From: Trissonchulus latispiculum
Taxonomy: Eukaryota > Nematoda > Enoplea > Enoplida > Ironidae
NCBI GenBank assembly: GCA_030248195.1
Contig: JASAND010020753.1
Location: forward strand, 1-64,000
Length of the DNA: 64,000 nt
Direction: 5' to 3'
In this document: positions 29,101 through 36,204 of the stretch, piece after piece
How the letters are laid out: every line of letters starts with the position of its first letter
Position numbering within the stretch: position 1 is the stretch's first letter
Notes under the pieces: generated by a model
Database searches by the model: none
Seen by the model: only the letters and a program-made list of their open reading frames with translations
What the model was told of the DNA's origin: nothing
Made by a program: the position numbers and the translations under genes

Positions 29101-30142
29101 ACCGATGAACTTACACACAAGGGTGTTTTACATTCACTGTTTGCACGAATTAATTTTGGTGATACTTCACATAAAGAATCTAATAATTTTTGAATTGAAT
29201 TGAATCTGTATTGAATTGAATTTTAATTGCAGTCCATGTATTCAGAGTTTTGGTTAGATTTATAAATTTTCAAGGAGTGATCATTTTCATCACCGATGTT
29301 AGAACGTCTACTTAAAGGACATGAACAGATTACAAGTCCCAAATTTTACGCGAATGAAGCTGCCAAGTTTTGTTCCATCATGTAACAGCAGTCACATTTT
29401 AATTTGTTTATTGGAATCACTGTTGTTAGTTAGCAACATTGATTGCAAAGGAAAAGACTTAAGATTACGCGAAATAAAATGGTTTTGCGAACGTTTATTC
29501 TAAGTTCGAAATCTGAATGCTGGCTTATTCAGCAGAAGCATTATTAATACACAGTTTTATACCCTGCTGTATCATTAACTGTGCAAATGTGTGCAAAACA
29601 TACTTTTAAAACCGATTATAGTAGACCTGCTGCGTCGTGACGCAGCAGGAAAAAGTGTACGGGAAAATATAATAATGTAAGATAATTTCAAAGAAATCAC
29701 TTTGAATAGAATACAAGAACGCCCAACAATTGGTTTGTTGATACTCGACACTATCGCCTGAATATTCCGGATATGAATAGTATTCCTACGATAAAAGTAA
29801 TCCTGCTGAACTCACCAAGACAGCTACAAAACCGATTCTTTATTTCTGGTCCTGGTATAGCATCGCACTGACTTTGGCCTACATCTGTGTCATGTCCAAT
29901 ACACCTGTGATTTGTAGCTCTGATTCCTGGATTATATGGTGGGTAGCTTTGACCAGACTGAAATGAACATTCAATACCAAACTTTTCTTGATGAGCTTGA
30001 TCCATTGCTGATTGTAGCTCTGGTGTACTTAATCCAGTCAGACCATTAGTATCACAAAGACTGTTCATACTCTGGCAGGCATCTGTACAGCTTTGCCCTT
30101 CATCCGCAAACAAATAAGTATACTGCTGCCCAACAAGAATAC
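5081..30142 (-). CDS. Receptor gene A: adhesion-class-like 7TM receptor with two Cys-domain + mucin modules (5' end not found)
   Basis: Proposed exons in transcript order: 30142-29816 (Cys1), 20296-18434 (mucin1), 16986-16657 (Cys2), 15521-12460 (mucin2), 11825-11556 (linker), 10283-10162 (TM1), 9970-9871 (TM2), 7530-7374 (TM3), 6342-6276 (TM4), 5955-5791 (TM5), 5625-5457 (TM6-7), 5149-5081 (tail and TAG stop). Every boundary has AG/GT and all phases join, giving 2,232 residues without the signal peptide. The linker and six TM-bearing exons have exactly the lengths of those in gene B. Class B2 hallmarks are TM3 with LQYCFQAVNVFFVLDAIHL, a CWI motif in the second extracellular loop, and TM7 with YSIVSALHITSG. 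It is inferred to be a surface receptor; its ligand is unknown. Cys1-mucin1 could instead be a separate gene, since the long introns were joined only by phase. Confidence 0.78.
5457..10283 (-). CDS. Gene A seven-transmembrane exon cluster
   Basis: Six exons (10283-10162, 9970-9871, 7530-7374, 6342-6276, 5955-5791, 5625-5457) encode all seven helices. TM1 reads LALAIKVLGCLWILLCLVCA; TM2 includes HLCEEVSLFIAHVFIVTSVE; TM3 starts TYCNGVGMILQYCFQAV; TM4 reads GIPAVASVLTGIVGF; TM5 follows CWINKEHTLKLAIELPIIGC; TM6 includes FWIVSVNLVALWIGS; TM7 includes ELYSIVSALHITSGCLIF. The TM3 Cys and the Cys of CWI can form the conserved class B disulfide. Pattern and helix order fit adhesion/secretin GPCRs; rhodopsin-class DRY and NPxxY motifs are absent. 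The TM2-TM3 intron (7531-9870) holds a CTCTA-type repeat. Confidence 0.85.
7531..9870 (-). other. Gene A intron between TM2 and TM3
   Basis: The intron holds the CTCTA repeat at 8455-8670. An unrecognised open frame at 9356-9577 on the same strand is rich in Leu and Lys and has no visible domain or splice support. Nothing else is identified. Confidence 0.5.
8455..8670. repeat. CTCTA microsatellite and AGAGTTAAAATTAACTC repeat relic
   Basis: A (CTCTA)n run at 8460-8503 is followed by TTTTTTGAAAAG and then GCAGAGTTAAAATTAACTCC and TTTAACTCTACTCTACCCTA. The same words form the inverted ends of the small elements at 33320-33448 and 56904-57068, so this is probably a rearranged copy of that family. 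Confidence 0.5.
10822..11180. mobile_element. MITE-like element with GCACAA-rich inverted repeats
   Basis: The left end GTCCACTTCACACTAGAGC mirrors the right end, whose reverse complement is GGGCCGGTTCACACTAGCCC. Both arms continue into CACAAG hexamer runs (10843-10950 and, inverted, 11130-11160). The flanks are TTAA (10818-10821) and TTAC (11181-11184), compatible with a decayed TTAA target duplication as made by piggyBac or Kolobok-type elements, though this is inference. There is no ORF. It lies in gene A's intron between linker and TM1. Confidence 0.65.
11220..11540 (+). repeat. Dispersed repeat, 'GGTACAAGCCCCC' family, diverged copy
   Basis: It carries CGTACAAGCCCTCTCGAAAA, then CAGACAAGCCCCCCCCC and GAGGACCCGGCCCTATG in the order seen in the copies at 2105 and 36705. 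It ends only about 16 bp from the 3' splice donor side of gene A's linker exon (11556). Confidence 0.55.
11556..11825 (-). CDS. Gene A juxtamembrane linker exon (90 residues)
   Basis: This 270-bp phase 0-0 exon encodes VSKYLSFLGLGGTDDFLAAG onward to DCDLKKTA and then meets TM1. The gene B exon is the same length and roughly 60% alike by eye, with conserved GYILGNVTS, LLPPL, ALW, PKC and a C-terminal DCDLKK. This is where adhesion GPCRs carry the GAIN domain and GPS. Only two Cys are present and the usual HL[S/T] cleavage triad is missing, so autoproteolysis is unlikely. A degenerate GPS is possible. Confidence 0.8.
12001..12267 (-). other. Unassigned open frame in gene A intron
   Basis: An 88-codon frame includes SSGTLITIAILSHNGSNPST and has a possible donor (CAAA/GTAACT). 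The phase-0 join between mucin2 and the linker is complete without it, and no counterpart lies in the gene B intron, so I do not include it in the gene model. Confidence 0.25.
12460..15521 (-). CDS. Gene A mucin2: Ser/Thr-rich stalk exon (1,020 codons)
   Basis: The exon opens after ACCATCAG with a completed Ala codon and LKQLAFSSTISTAND, then runs as Ser/Thr/Ala/Pro-rich sequence with many TSTT, SATS and APTS runs, ending TTTTTFQS before GTAAGA. Such sequence is expected to be densely O-glycosylated and extended, holding the Cys domains away from the membrane. Cysteines are nearly absent. The repeats are much more diverged than in mucin1. Phase is 1 at the start and 0 at the end, so this is the last stalk before the linker. 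Long antisense frames at 12635-15562 are by-products of the composition. Confidence 0.82.
15522..16656 (-). other. Gene A intron between Cys2 and mucin2
   Basis: AT-rich sequence without a supported coding exon, RNA gene or clear repeat was seen here. Confidence 0.5.
16657..16986 (-). CDS. Gene A Cys2: 8-cysteine extracellular domain exon
   Basis: This 330-bp exon starts and ends in phase 1, so it can be duplicated without shifting the frame. It encodes VLVGQEYAYLFADKGQSC, AACENINSLC and onward to RFCSCLG. Eight cysteines are conserved among the three copies in this window, suggesting four disulfides. The GQSCxxxC start and RFCxC end recall the Cys-rich lumenal segment of GnT-V (MGAT5)-type proteins and many uncharacterised invertebrate secreted proteins. 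That resemblance is by eye only. Binding function is unknown. Confidence 0.82.
16987..18433 (-). other. Gene A intron between mucin1 and Cys2
   Basis: No coding exon is supported. It holds a perfect 11-bp stem hairpin at 17539-17562 and a short (ATTATTAAG)n run near 17955-17990. I looked for a signal-peptide exon that would make Cys2 the start of its own gene and found none. Confidence 0.45.
17539..17562. other. Perfect 11-bp hairpin, copy 1
   Basis: Arms CCTGCTGCGCT and AGCGCAGCAGG flank a 2-nt centre. A second hairpin at 29626-29649 has the same outer nine pairs and a compensatory change in the inner two. Both lie in gene A introns. Confidence 0.6.
18434..20296 (-). CDS. Gene A mucin1: Ser/Thr stalk exon with nine 51-residue repeats
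   Basis: This 1,863-bp exon is in phase 1 at both ends. It begins after TTATTACAG with PTQLAPSTTTST. Its core is a tandem array of a 51-residue unit containing ATKSIAVVASSTATTAST, SSSTTTSSTESPTIED and VSTPTT. Nine copies of the TCTTCAATAGTCGGCGA signature on the plus strand recur every 153 bp from about 18775 to 20000, with almost no silent differences. Each unit has an acidic ESPTIED break in otherwise O-glycosylation-prone sequence. The plus strand is also open through the array (18439-20313), a compositional by-product. Confidence 0.8.
18760..20050. repeat. 153-bp coding minisatellite, nine copies
   Basis: Neighbouring copies differ by only a few bases, including silent sites (for example GTTGATGAAG versus GTTAATGAAG). 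That implies recent expansion or gene conversion. Outer copies are the most diverged, as usual for arrays that turn over in the middle. Confidence 0.85.
20297..21566 (-). other. Gene A long intron, proximal part
   Basis: No coding exon is supported. TAAGAGTACATAATACAC, then GGCATACTCTATGT, at 20885-20925 is a decayed piece of the CAAGAGTA element end seen at 2858. Confidence 0.4.
21567..21849. mobile_element. Small fold-back element with ~83-bp inverted repeats
   Basis: The left arm begins ATCAAAAGATTTTGAGTACA and includes CATTATAGCGAGATTCCGC and CGAGGCAAGCTG. The right arm is its reverse complement, ending AATATCTTTTGAT. Arms match at roughly 85-90% and flank a loop of about 115 bp. No coding frame or clear target duplication was recognised. 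It is inside gene A's long intron. Confidence 0.75.
22234..23771. repeat. Dense hairpin array
   Basis: At least ten separate stem-loops lie in about 1.5 kb of relatively GC-rich DNA. Examples: CTTACGTGAA with TTCACGTAAG (22234-22274), GTGACCTTATAAGGGTCAC (22284-22302), CCCTTTGCTT with AAGCAAAGGG (22572-22597), GGGCTACCG with CGGTAGCCC (22794-22823), GGGGAGAGAG with CTCTCTCCCC (about 22942-22968), CCCGTGAGCC with GGCTCACGGG (about 23139-23174), ACCCGGGGACC with GGTCCCCGGGT (about 23189-23226), TTCCCGGGGTC with GACCCCGGAA (about 23245-23268), ATTTGCGAG with CTCGCAAAT (about 23408-23433), GCCGGCAACT with GTTGCCGGC (23750-23771). Open frames here are not convincing genes. Confidence 0.6.
23772..24718 (-). 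other. Gene A long intron between hairpin array and Ginger element
   Basis: It contains short direct words such as GTGTGAATG, GTGTGAGTAACTGTG and TTAGTTAGG, with no supported gene. Its composition resembles the hairpin array on its left and the segment at 26404-27900, so the transposon at 24723 may have landed in a larger unrecognised element. Confidence 0.35.
24723..24930 (+). repeat. Ginger1 left terminal inverted repeat
   Basis: It consists of about four near-palindromic units centred on CCTAGG (for example AATAATTTCCTAGGAAATT) separated by ACTCCC or CCCCCA. Similar units in opposite orientation fill the right end. Repeated palindromes at both ends suggest multiple transposase-binding sites. 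Confidence 0.8.
25011..25613 (+). pseudogene. Ginger1 transposase, N-terminal integrase zinc-finger fragment
   Basis: The 200-residue frame starts with an acidic leader, then has KYPDGVGNK and SYQLIDGKLYY, matching the YPYY-like region before Gypsy-type integrase zinc fingers. An HHCC finger follows (GHRERDKLIDLI, YFWHTI, CDRCQKV). Directly after CDRCQKV the frame runs into low-complexity FQFRFKIQFQFSIS and stops: the DDE core is deleted. The downstream OTU piece is in another frame. Confidence 0.82.
25565..26092 (+). pseudogene. Ginger1 transposase, C-terminal OTU cysteine-protease domain fragment
   Basis: The open frame can be followed back to about 25565 (FNPPNSKWQEKVSKALNLVV), upstream of the first Met at 25691. 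The OTU motif GDGNCFFRAISYAITG holds the catalytic Asp and Cys; WATTAELLSTAALL and the final NADHYDVVL carry the other conserved block with the active-site His. It probably was the C-terminal tail of the transposase and is now out of frame with the integrase fragment after an internal deletion. A captured stand-alone OTU gene is less likely given the flanking inverted repeats. Confidence 0.82.
26246..26399 (-). repeat. Ginger1 right terminal inverted repeat
   Basis: Inverted relative to the left end. It contains three palindromic units with AATTTCCTAGGAAATT separated by GGGGGAGTA or GGGAGTA and ends in ACTGTTACA. It is about one unit shorter than the left end. Confidence 0.8.
26404..29625 (-). 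other. Gene A long intron, distal part; no gene supported
   Basis: It includes a 22-bp direct duplication at about 27021-27065 (CGGAGCGTGCGGCTACTACC twice) and many TTAGG-rich words up to about 26900. Open frames at 27071-27659 and 28062-28422 show no domain. AT-rich single-copy-looking sequence follows from about 28450. Confidence 0.4.
29626..29649. other. Perfect 11-bp hairpin, copy 2
   Basis: Arms CCTGCTGCGTC and GACGCAGCAGG flank a GT centre. Compared with copy 1 at 17539, the two inner pairs changed on both sides, so pairing is kept. Confidence 0.6.
29816..30142 (-). CDS. Gene A Cys1: 8-cysteine extracellular domain exon
   Basis: This 327-bp exon, phase 1 at both ends, follows TTCTTTAG-like acceptor sequence (ACCTAAAG on the plus strand) and ends at GTGAGT. 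It encodes ILVGQQYTYLFADEGQSC, DACQSMNSLC, ECSFQSGQSYPPYNPG and RFCSCLG. It is closer to Cys2 of the same gene (shared NSLCDTNGLT, AMDQAH, PGIRA, NH, CIG) than to the gene B copy, so the duplication within gene A is younger than the A/B split. Confidence 0.82.
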
Positions 30143-31079
30143 CTAAAGAAACAAAGACTGAGCTTTAGCCTGAAGCGTTCCCTATCAAAAAAGAAAATTT
30201 TAGACGTTTTGTCAGTAGACTTTTCGTCGGTACGCGTTATGAACGTTAGACGTTTTGACTTTAGACGCTTTAAACGGACACCGCCTGAAGTGTACAACAG
30301 ATAAACGAATGTAATCGACGATCTCACCTCAGTAAATATGTGCCTGTTTGCTGAAGTGTAGCTGACTGTAACACGTGCCTATGCAATCTGCACAGATTCA
30401 ACACGTTACTGATTCACAATAATTACGCAATATTAGGTTTATTTTAAAGCAGGGCTTTCGTAGGTAGGGCCTATTTGTGATGGGTCAGCATCGTGACTTA
30501 GCGTGAAATATTTGCAATGTGCATTATCACCGAGCTGGGGACAGGGAGCATCCTTCTTTTAAGCGTCCACAATTTCAGTGATGGAAACTGGATTTTTGGA
30601 TTGTTTGGGCAATCATTTATGGTCACTTTGGCCTTGCATTACAAATTTTGTGAGCTCTTTGATTCAGAGCCTTTGAGTGAGGTAGCTTAAACACTACATT
30701 TATTAGTACACATAAAGCGGAGATAGCTGAAAAACACCTGGCCATACAATAATCGCCGCCAAATATGAAAGAAAACGTCGTGTGTACCACCAAAGGGCCG
30801 AAAATTCCAACAATCCTACGAATTGTAAAGCGGTTTGGACATAGACAACTATTCTCTAAATGTTTCGGGTGTGCCTGCCAGTATTATTATTACATCGTTA
30901 CCTAAGTCTTTCATATCACTGCCTCTTACCACTGCAGTGAAGCAACACATTTGCAAACGCCCAGATACACTCATAGCAGATCATCCGGCTCAAAGATTTA
31001 TCGTAAAGGCTATCAAATCAATCATGGCATATTTCGTTTCCTGCACTCTTTAGTGATGACAGTAAATAGCGCATAAGTA
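30143..31079. other. Region upstream of gene A Cys1; signal exon expected but not found
   Basis: Gene B predicts a small exon with Met, about 16 mostly hydrophobic residues and a phase-1 donor. No convincing match was seen between here and 36249. No other gene is supported. Confidence 0.35.
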
Positions 31080-31145
31080 ACAGTGTAGTAGTGGTAGCAG
31101 TAGTAGTAGTAGCAGTAGCAGCAGTAGTAGTAGTAGCAGAATACT
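31080..31145. repeat. (TAG/CAG)n microsatellite
   Basis: A run of GTAGTAGTAGTAGCAG-type triplets in the plus strand. Confidence 0.85.
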
Positions 31146-31189
31146 GAATGTGTCAGTAGTCAAAACCAGACATGTGCAGAAGGGCAACT

Positions 31190-31470
31190 TCTGGGGAGGC
31201 CGCCTGAAAACCGGATTTTTCCGGTTTTGTGCCCAAAAAACCGGAAAAATCCGAATTCTGGGGGGTGGGGAGGTGAGGGACTCCTCTGGGAGGGGAGGTG
31301 AGGTCCTGGTGTTGGGGGGTGGGGGGTGAAAATAGGGTTGCGGCGGGGCCGTGTAACGGGGGGGGGGCGGGGCCAGGCCAAATTTTTTCAACGGCCCGGC
31401 CCCTTCGATTTTGGGCCCCGAGACTGTTAGACGGCCCCGCGGGGCCGACGGGGCCGATCTGCTCAGTATA
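31190..31470. repeat. G-rich and GGCC-rich island 1
   Basis: The inverted words AAAACCGGATTTTTCCGGTTTT are followed by a G-rich run (GGGGGGTGGGG type) and GGCCCCGCGGGGCC. The background is AT-rich. Several open frames on the minus strand here are compositional artefacts rich in Pro. Confidence 0.6.
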
Positions 31471-33319
31471 CATAACAACTTTGTTCTACGTTTTCTGCTG
31501 CACACTTATTGATACTTTTGGCTCATATATGTAGCACACGTTTCTCTTTAATGTTGCGTTGTGTGTTATCAAGAATACCTTTTTTAACCATTTCAAACTC
31601 AATTTCAATTTGTCCTGAGAACCTGGTTGGTTGCTTATCACAGCCAGTGGAGTTTATTATTTGTTTTTGTTTAATATTTGGCATACAATCCTACTTATAC
31701 AATTTGAAAAGTTCGTTTGAGATTTGAAAAGCTTCCTCTATTTATTTGACTGAAAAGCCAACTTGGCGAAACTCGGATATTTTCCAAAATTAAATATTGA
31801 GATAACGGACACAAGGAGTCAACTTTGGTCTACTTTACAAATTACAGCTGAATAGTACACAAAGTAAGCTACACACTGCTGCAGAGTTAAATGACTTAAT
31901 TTTAATGTCTTTTCGCGCCAGCAAAAAGTTTTATATCACTTAACTCCAGCTAGTTAAAATAAACTCCATTAGCTCAATCTTGGCGCGAAAAGGATCGAAA
32001 GTTAATTTTAACTCGATTAACTCGCGCTCCCATTGGACCTAACTTTAAAAATGTAGGCAAAACATGACATATTAGCTGCAAATGACACGTTTTATCGTAG
32101 ACAATAAATGCCAAAAAATCATGATTATTGATAACTATTGATAGCTATGGCTAACTGTCCAACCTACAAGCCACCTCCAATTATTGATCACGAACAATAG
32201 ATCCGATTATAAAATATTTATTGAAATCGCTATATGGATGAAGCATCACTATTGCCAGTAAAGGTATCGTACCAACATAAGTTCGAAGGGTAAAATAAGA
32301 GGTTGTAAAATGGAGTCTCGGCCGCCGGGGCCGTGTAGCCGGGCCGGGGTCGAGGCCATGTAAGGGGGCCGGGGCCTGGGGTCGGGCCCGGGCCGGGCCG
32401 GCCCCGGCGCCGGCCTGGCCCCGCAGTTTGGGAAGGCCCTGGCCCGGCCCCGTCCCCGCATTTTGCCAACGACACAACCCTATATTAATTTATTAATTTA
32501 TATATTTATTTATATATTTATATTAATATTTTGATGATTTAAGACTCCCAAATTGTCATAAATCTTGCAGATTACAAAATATGTGTAAAAATATACAAAG
32601 ACCTAGATCAGAGCAATGGAACATCATCGCACGAAGCCACTGGCTGAAGTATTAGCTCATACTTGCTTATAATCTACTTTACTTGCTTCCATTGCTTTGC
32701 TATTTCATCCCCACTGCAGTTGACAATTCACCTTTACTGCCTACTGCTGCTTTACTCACAAACTAACATAGTTCAAAAAATAGTTGTGTGAAACACTAAA
32801 GATGTGATAAGTTCTGGCTCTCAGGTTTTGCTAGAATTGAATTGTTGCTGTCCCTGACTTTACGAAGTTGTTGTACAGACTGTTCTACCCGTTAATCCAA
32901 ATCGAGCATTGAGGTTCAGAAGTTTAGATTTGGAAAAATCAGATCTAAGCAATTGTTTCCTATAATAACTTTCTTTAATGTGTTCCTATTAAATTTAAGT
33001 TTTACACTTAACTTATAATTAGTTCTACTGTTTCAATTCGAAGAGTGTCTAAAAAATAAAAAATTGTCGTCTAAATATTCACCATTCAAATAAAATTTAG
33101 ACTGAATCTATGTATCGTAAAGTAGCAATCGAAACATTTGGATCAGATTGGTTCCACATTACCAATTTTTTAAGTTTTTGTTAGAGACCAGATCTGCTAT
33201 ACTCATTACTAGAACATAACCAACCAATTTGTGTTCTTGTTTCGAGGGTGGACTGAAGCATTTTCTGGACAGTTTTGTGCACAGGACAAGGGGTGCAGTT
33301 GGATGCAAGCCAAAGCTCT
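31471..33319. other. Intergenic DNA between gene A and gene B; no gene supported
   Basis: It contains a GGCC-rich island (32320-32470) and an AGTTAAA-rich segment at 31870-32050 resembling the AGAGTTAAAATTAACTC family. Nothing else is recognised. Confidence 0.45.
32320..32470. repeat. GGCCGGGCC island 2
   Basis: About 150 bp composed almost wholly of GGCC/GGGCC words (for example GGGCCCGGGCCGGGCCGG), with sharp edges in AT-rich DNA. Similar islands lie at 52690-52810, 63015-63085, 63195-63235 and 63945-64000. The open frames it creates on the minus strand are not genes. Confidence 0.75.
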
Positions 33320-33448
33320 AAGGTCCTTTTCAAGAAAGGGCAGAGTAGAGTTAAAATTAACTCGATCCTTTTCGTGAAGGAGCTAATGGAGGGAAACCCA
33401 AGCTCGAGTGACTCTACTCTACTCTACCCTTTCTTGAAAAGGCCCTGA
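33320..33448. mobile_element. Short element with CCTTTTCAAGAAAGGG ends, copy 1
   Basis: The left end is AGGTCCTTTTCAAGAAAGGG and the right end is CCCTTTCTTGAAAAGGCCCT. Both continue inward as inverted AGAGTAGAGT and AGAGTTAAAATTAACTC words. About 127 bp with no coding frame, like a very short MITE. A second copy is at 56904. Confidence 0.65.
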
Positions 33449-34077
33449 GTCAACAGGCTTCCCCCAGCTAATCACAAACTGCGCAAGACTAGTATGTTGA
33501 TGACAGACCATCGGTTGAAGTGGAATTTTATGTTACCGTTGTCAAATTGGAGAATCCAAATTCTCGAGTTCTGTAATCCATAGAAATTAACGTCTGTTAT
33601 AAACCAGATTATTCTAACCGATGTTTAATGGATACCGGTCGTAGAGTAGAGTTCCTACATTCCCACTAGACAAACGGTCGACCATATGCCAAATAACAGC
33701 CAACGATAAATAGGCTGGAAAGCTTGTTATCAATCTTATCACTATTTTAAAATTGAAATTATGTGAGTATTCATTTTAATATCAAATGTCACATACGAAT
33801 TGACTGGCTTTATGTAGCTGCTAATGGATAAAGCTGCACGTTAATGCTATTTTCCTACACAATAGATGAGAGTTCGACGGACGTAATTACATCTGTTATC
33901 GTCTGCAAACGTGATTATCTAGAAAGTGATTTAGGCATGAGCAAATAATTACTGCGCTTATAGTGGTACTACTGCCTAATGTATTAGACTATTTTGACAG
34001 GTACAGACCGTAGAATGACTGCAAATAAGGTTTGTAAGTAATGCAGATAAAAGTGTCGGAAGCGATGTGGTGACGCT

Positions 34078-34740
34078 AGGCAAGCTAGTCAGTACCGGTA
34101 GGCAAACTAAAGTATCGCTAGGCAAACCGATGGTACCGGAAGGCAAGCTAAGCTGAAAAGGGACAACTTTTAGTGATCAAGTTTAACAAATTTAAAATAA
34201 TGTTCATTAAACTGAAATTAACAATAACAGATATGTCGCCATCTGAACAATATTGTCTGTGATGTATCGCCCCAGCGTGACTTGTATAATTAAGTCACAC
34301 ATTACTGCACTCAAGGATCCTGAAGGATGAAGACATTGCACGATTTTAGCATCATGTTAACTTTGAATCCTTCAAAAAATAAATTAATTAAAAAATTTTA
34401 AAAGCCTAAATTTAAATTCTAATTCCAAGATACCGCAGTTCAACATTATTTTAATGTAAAATTTGTCCAGATTCATAATTTTTTTGTCGGGAGATTTTCT
34501 TAGCGCACGCGAAAAATGACAACTTTTTCACAGCCTATGTTTAACTTTGAGATGAAATTACTCGACAACCGTAAGATTTACGACTTTAATTTTAAAATCT
34601 CGTTAAAACACTGTTTGGACAATAAAATATGAAAAAATAAAAAATATATAAAAAAATAAAAATAATGAAAATAAAAGACCAGCGAGATCGGAGAAAGCAG
34701 AATAAATGGCCCACAAATGGAACCCTTAAGTATATATATA

Positions 34741-34790
<50 letters not shown>

Positions 34791-35006
34791 TCAAACATAT
34801 GAGTGAGCAGTGGAATTCTATCTTAGTGGTAGTTATTTGTTATGGCCGAGTTTGGTGGTCCCGACATTAGAAAATCTCGCCTTGGTTAGGGCTTGCCTAC
34901 CGGCACTTTTGGTTTGCCCAGCGGTACTCATGGTTTGTCTAGCGGTACTTTCAGTTTGCCTAGCGCTACTAGTGGTTTGCCTATCGGAACGGTTTGCGTA
35001 GCGGGA
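34078..35006. repeat. Inverted TTTGCCTAGCGGTACT minisatellites around a TA-rich centre
   Basis: The right arm (34885-35006) has about five units of roughly 22-24 bp built on GGTTTGCCTAGCGGTACT. The left arm (34078-34150) has three or four units in inverse orientation. Between them lie about 730 bp of AT-rich DNA including a TA microsatellite at 34733-34786. A broken copy of the same minisatellite flanks the MITE at 2858-3233. It is probably a fold-back type element. Confidence 0.6.
34733..34786. repeat. (TA)n microsatellite
   Basis: About 27 TA units with one TC interruption. The minus-strand frame of Ile-Tyr repeats across it is an artefact. Confidence 0.9.
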
Positions 35007-35036
35007 AAAAGCCGTCGGAAGCAGGTTTGGGATATA

Positions 35037-35350
35037 ATGGGTCAGTCAAATTAAAAATGGCACGAAGTGTACAACAAACGCGAAGATTACAAAAAGTTTC
35101 TTCGCAAATGCAATCCAATTTGCGAAGATTTCAACTGAAATTTGCGCAATTTTTCACAAATTTCTTCGCCTTTTTCCTATTAAATACATGTAATTAGGAC
35201 TTATCTTTGCCCCAAAATTAAAGAAATCTTCGCAAAAACATAAAAACTTTGCGCAAAAATTAATAAATTTCTTCGCAAATAAATTTGAAATTTAATGATA
35301 TTTTCGCGTTTGTTGTACACATCGTGCCGTTTTTAATTTGACTGACCCAT
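35037..35350. mobile_element. MITE with ~50-bp inverted repeats
   Basis: The left end ATGGGTCAGTCAAATTAAAA and the right end, whose reverse complement is ATGGGTCAGTCAAATTAAAA, match exactly there and continue as GGCACGA and GTGTACAACAAACGCGAA. The 314-bp body is rich in CTTCGCAAA words that also pair across the element. There is no ORF. Target duplication is unclear. Confidence 0.8.
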
Positions 35351-35631
35351 AACTTAGAAAATAACTGGCACAAAAGCTCTTAGGAATATCAGCCTTTTCC
35401 TCTGCTAGTCAATTCTGCTCGCTTTGGAATATGTCTGGCAGCCAGAAGTGAAATGGTATGGATACAGAAAAGATGATTGAAAGTAAAGTGGGGATTGATC
35501 CACGACACGACCTCTCTGATTTTTGACCCCTTCTACACCCATCGTGCACCACCTGTCAGCTTGAGCTTGTCTCGCGGTGTGTGTCTTTGGCAGGGCTATA
35601 TGCTTATTCAAAAAACGTGTCACTTCAGATT

Positions 35632-35815
35632 GGGAACGAATTCAAAAATTAAGCTTGGTTTGATGTGCCTGGATGGCTCATTCGGTAGAGTGTTGGCCTA
35701 TATCGCCAAAGGTTGTGGGTTCCATCCCCACCTCAGGATCGAGGTCGATCGATCGATCAGGTCGGAGTTGCTGCAGTGACCTTCTTGCTTTCGTTTACAA
35801 TCTTATATTAACACC
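35632..35815 (+). mobile_element. tRNA-derived SINE, copy 1
   Basis: It begins GGGAACGAATTCAA. The tRNA-like head at about 35667-35740 has an A box (TGGCTCATTCGGTAGAG) and a B box (GGGTTCCATCCCC) with D- and T-arm-like pairing. The 3' part includes TCGGAGTTGCTGCAGTGAC. Copies at 40395 (minus) and 62660 (plus) share the leader, both boxes and the GGAGGTGCCTGTAATGACAC-like 3' segment. It is not a functional tRNA: the head is not followed by a normal acceptor end. Confidence 0.75.
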
Positions 35816-36198
35816 ATGCGGTCGTATTTGTTAGTCTATATTCAAATCTGACAATTAACTTAGACTTTTAAAATCTAGATGTAGATTTAGATTGCTAAAG
35901 TTTTGTAAATAATTTTATTAAAGTAAATGATTGTTTTGGTTGAACACTCCCGTTTCAAAAGGATGTTCCAGAGTTTTGTATAATGCAAAGGTCACCAACC
36001 AAAGCGATTATGCAACTACCACAGACCAAAATGTGTTAGAATGAACACATATTTTGAGAGCTGTGCCAACTAAATTGGAAAGCACCCAATAAAAATAGTG
36101 ATCACGTTAATGGATAGCTAATGTACACTCTCACACAATAACATTTATTGATATTTGCTACTAGAATCAACGTCTGTATGCATTTAGAATCTTAGTGC

Positions 36199-36204
36199 TT
36201 TATT
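36199..36204 (-). terminator. Candidate polyadenylation signal of gene B
   Basis: AATAAA on the minus strand, about 45 bp past the gene B stop codon. Confidence 0.5.

Noticed and set aside
17539..29649. CRISPR-like or terminator-like repeats
   Set aside because: Only two hairpin copies, 12 kb apart, within animal introns; no array and no bacterial context.
31050..31505. Overlapping Pro-rich minus-strand ORFs
   Set aside because: Produced by a G-rich low-complexity tract and a CTA/CTG triplet run; no domain or splice support.
32181..32477. GC-rich minus-strand ORFs in three frames
   Set aside because: All three frames open through the GGCC island; compositional artefact.
34578..34790. Ile-Tyr repeat ORF
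   Set aside because: Translation of a TA microsatellite.
35667..35740. Possible functional tRNA gene
   Set aside because: A and B boxes are present but the head is embedded in a repeat found three times, with no clean acceptor-stem end; it is a SINE head.
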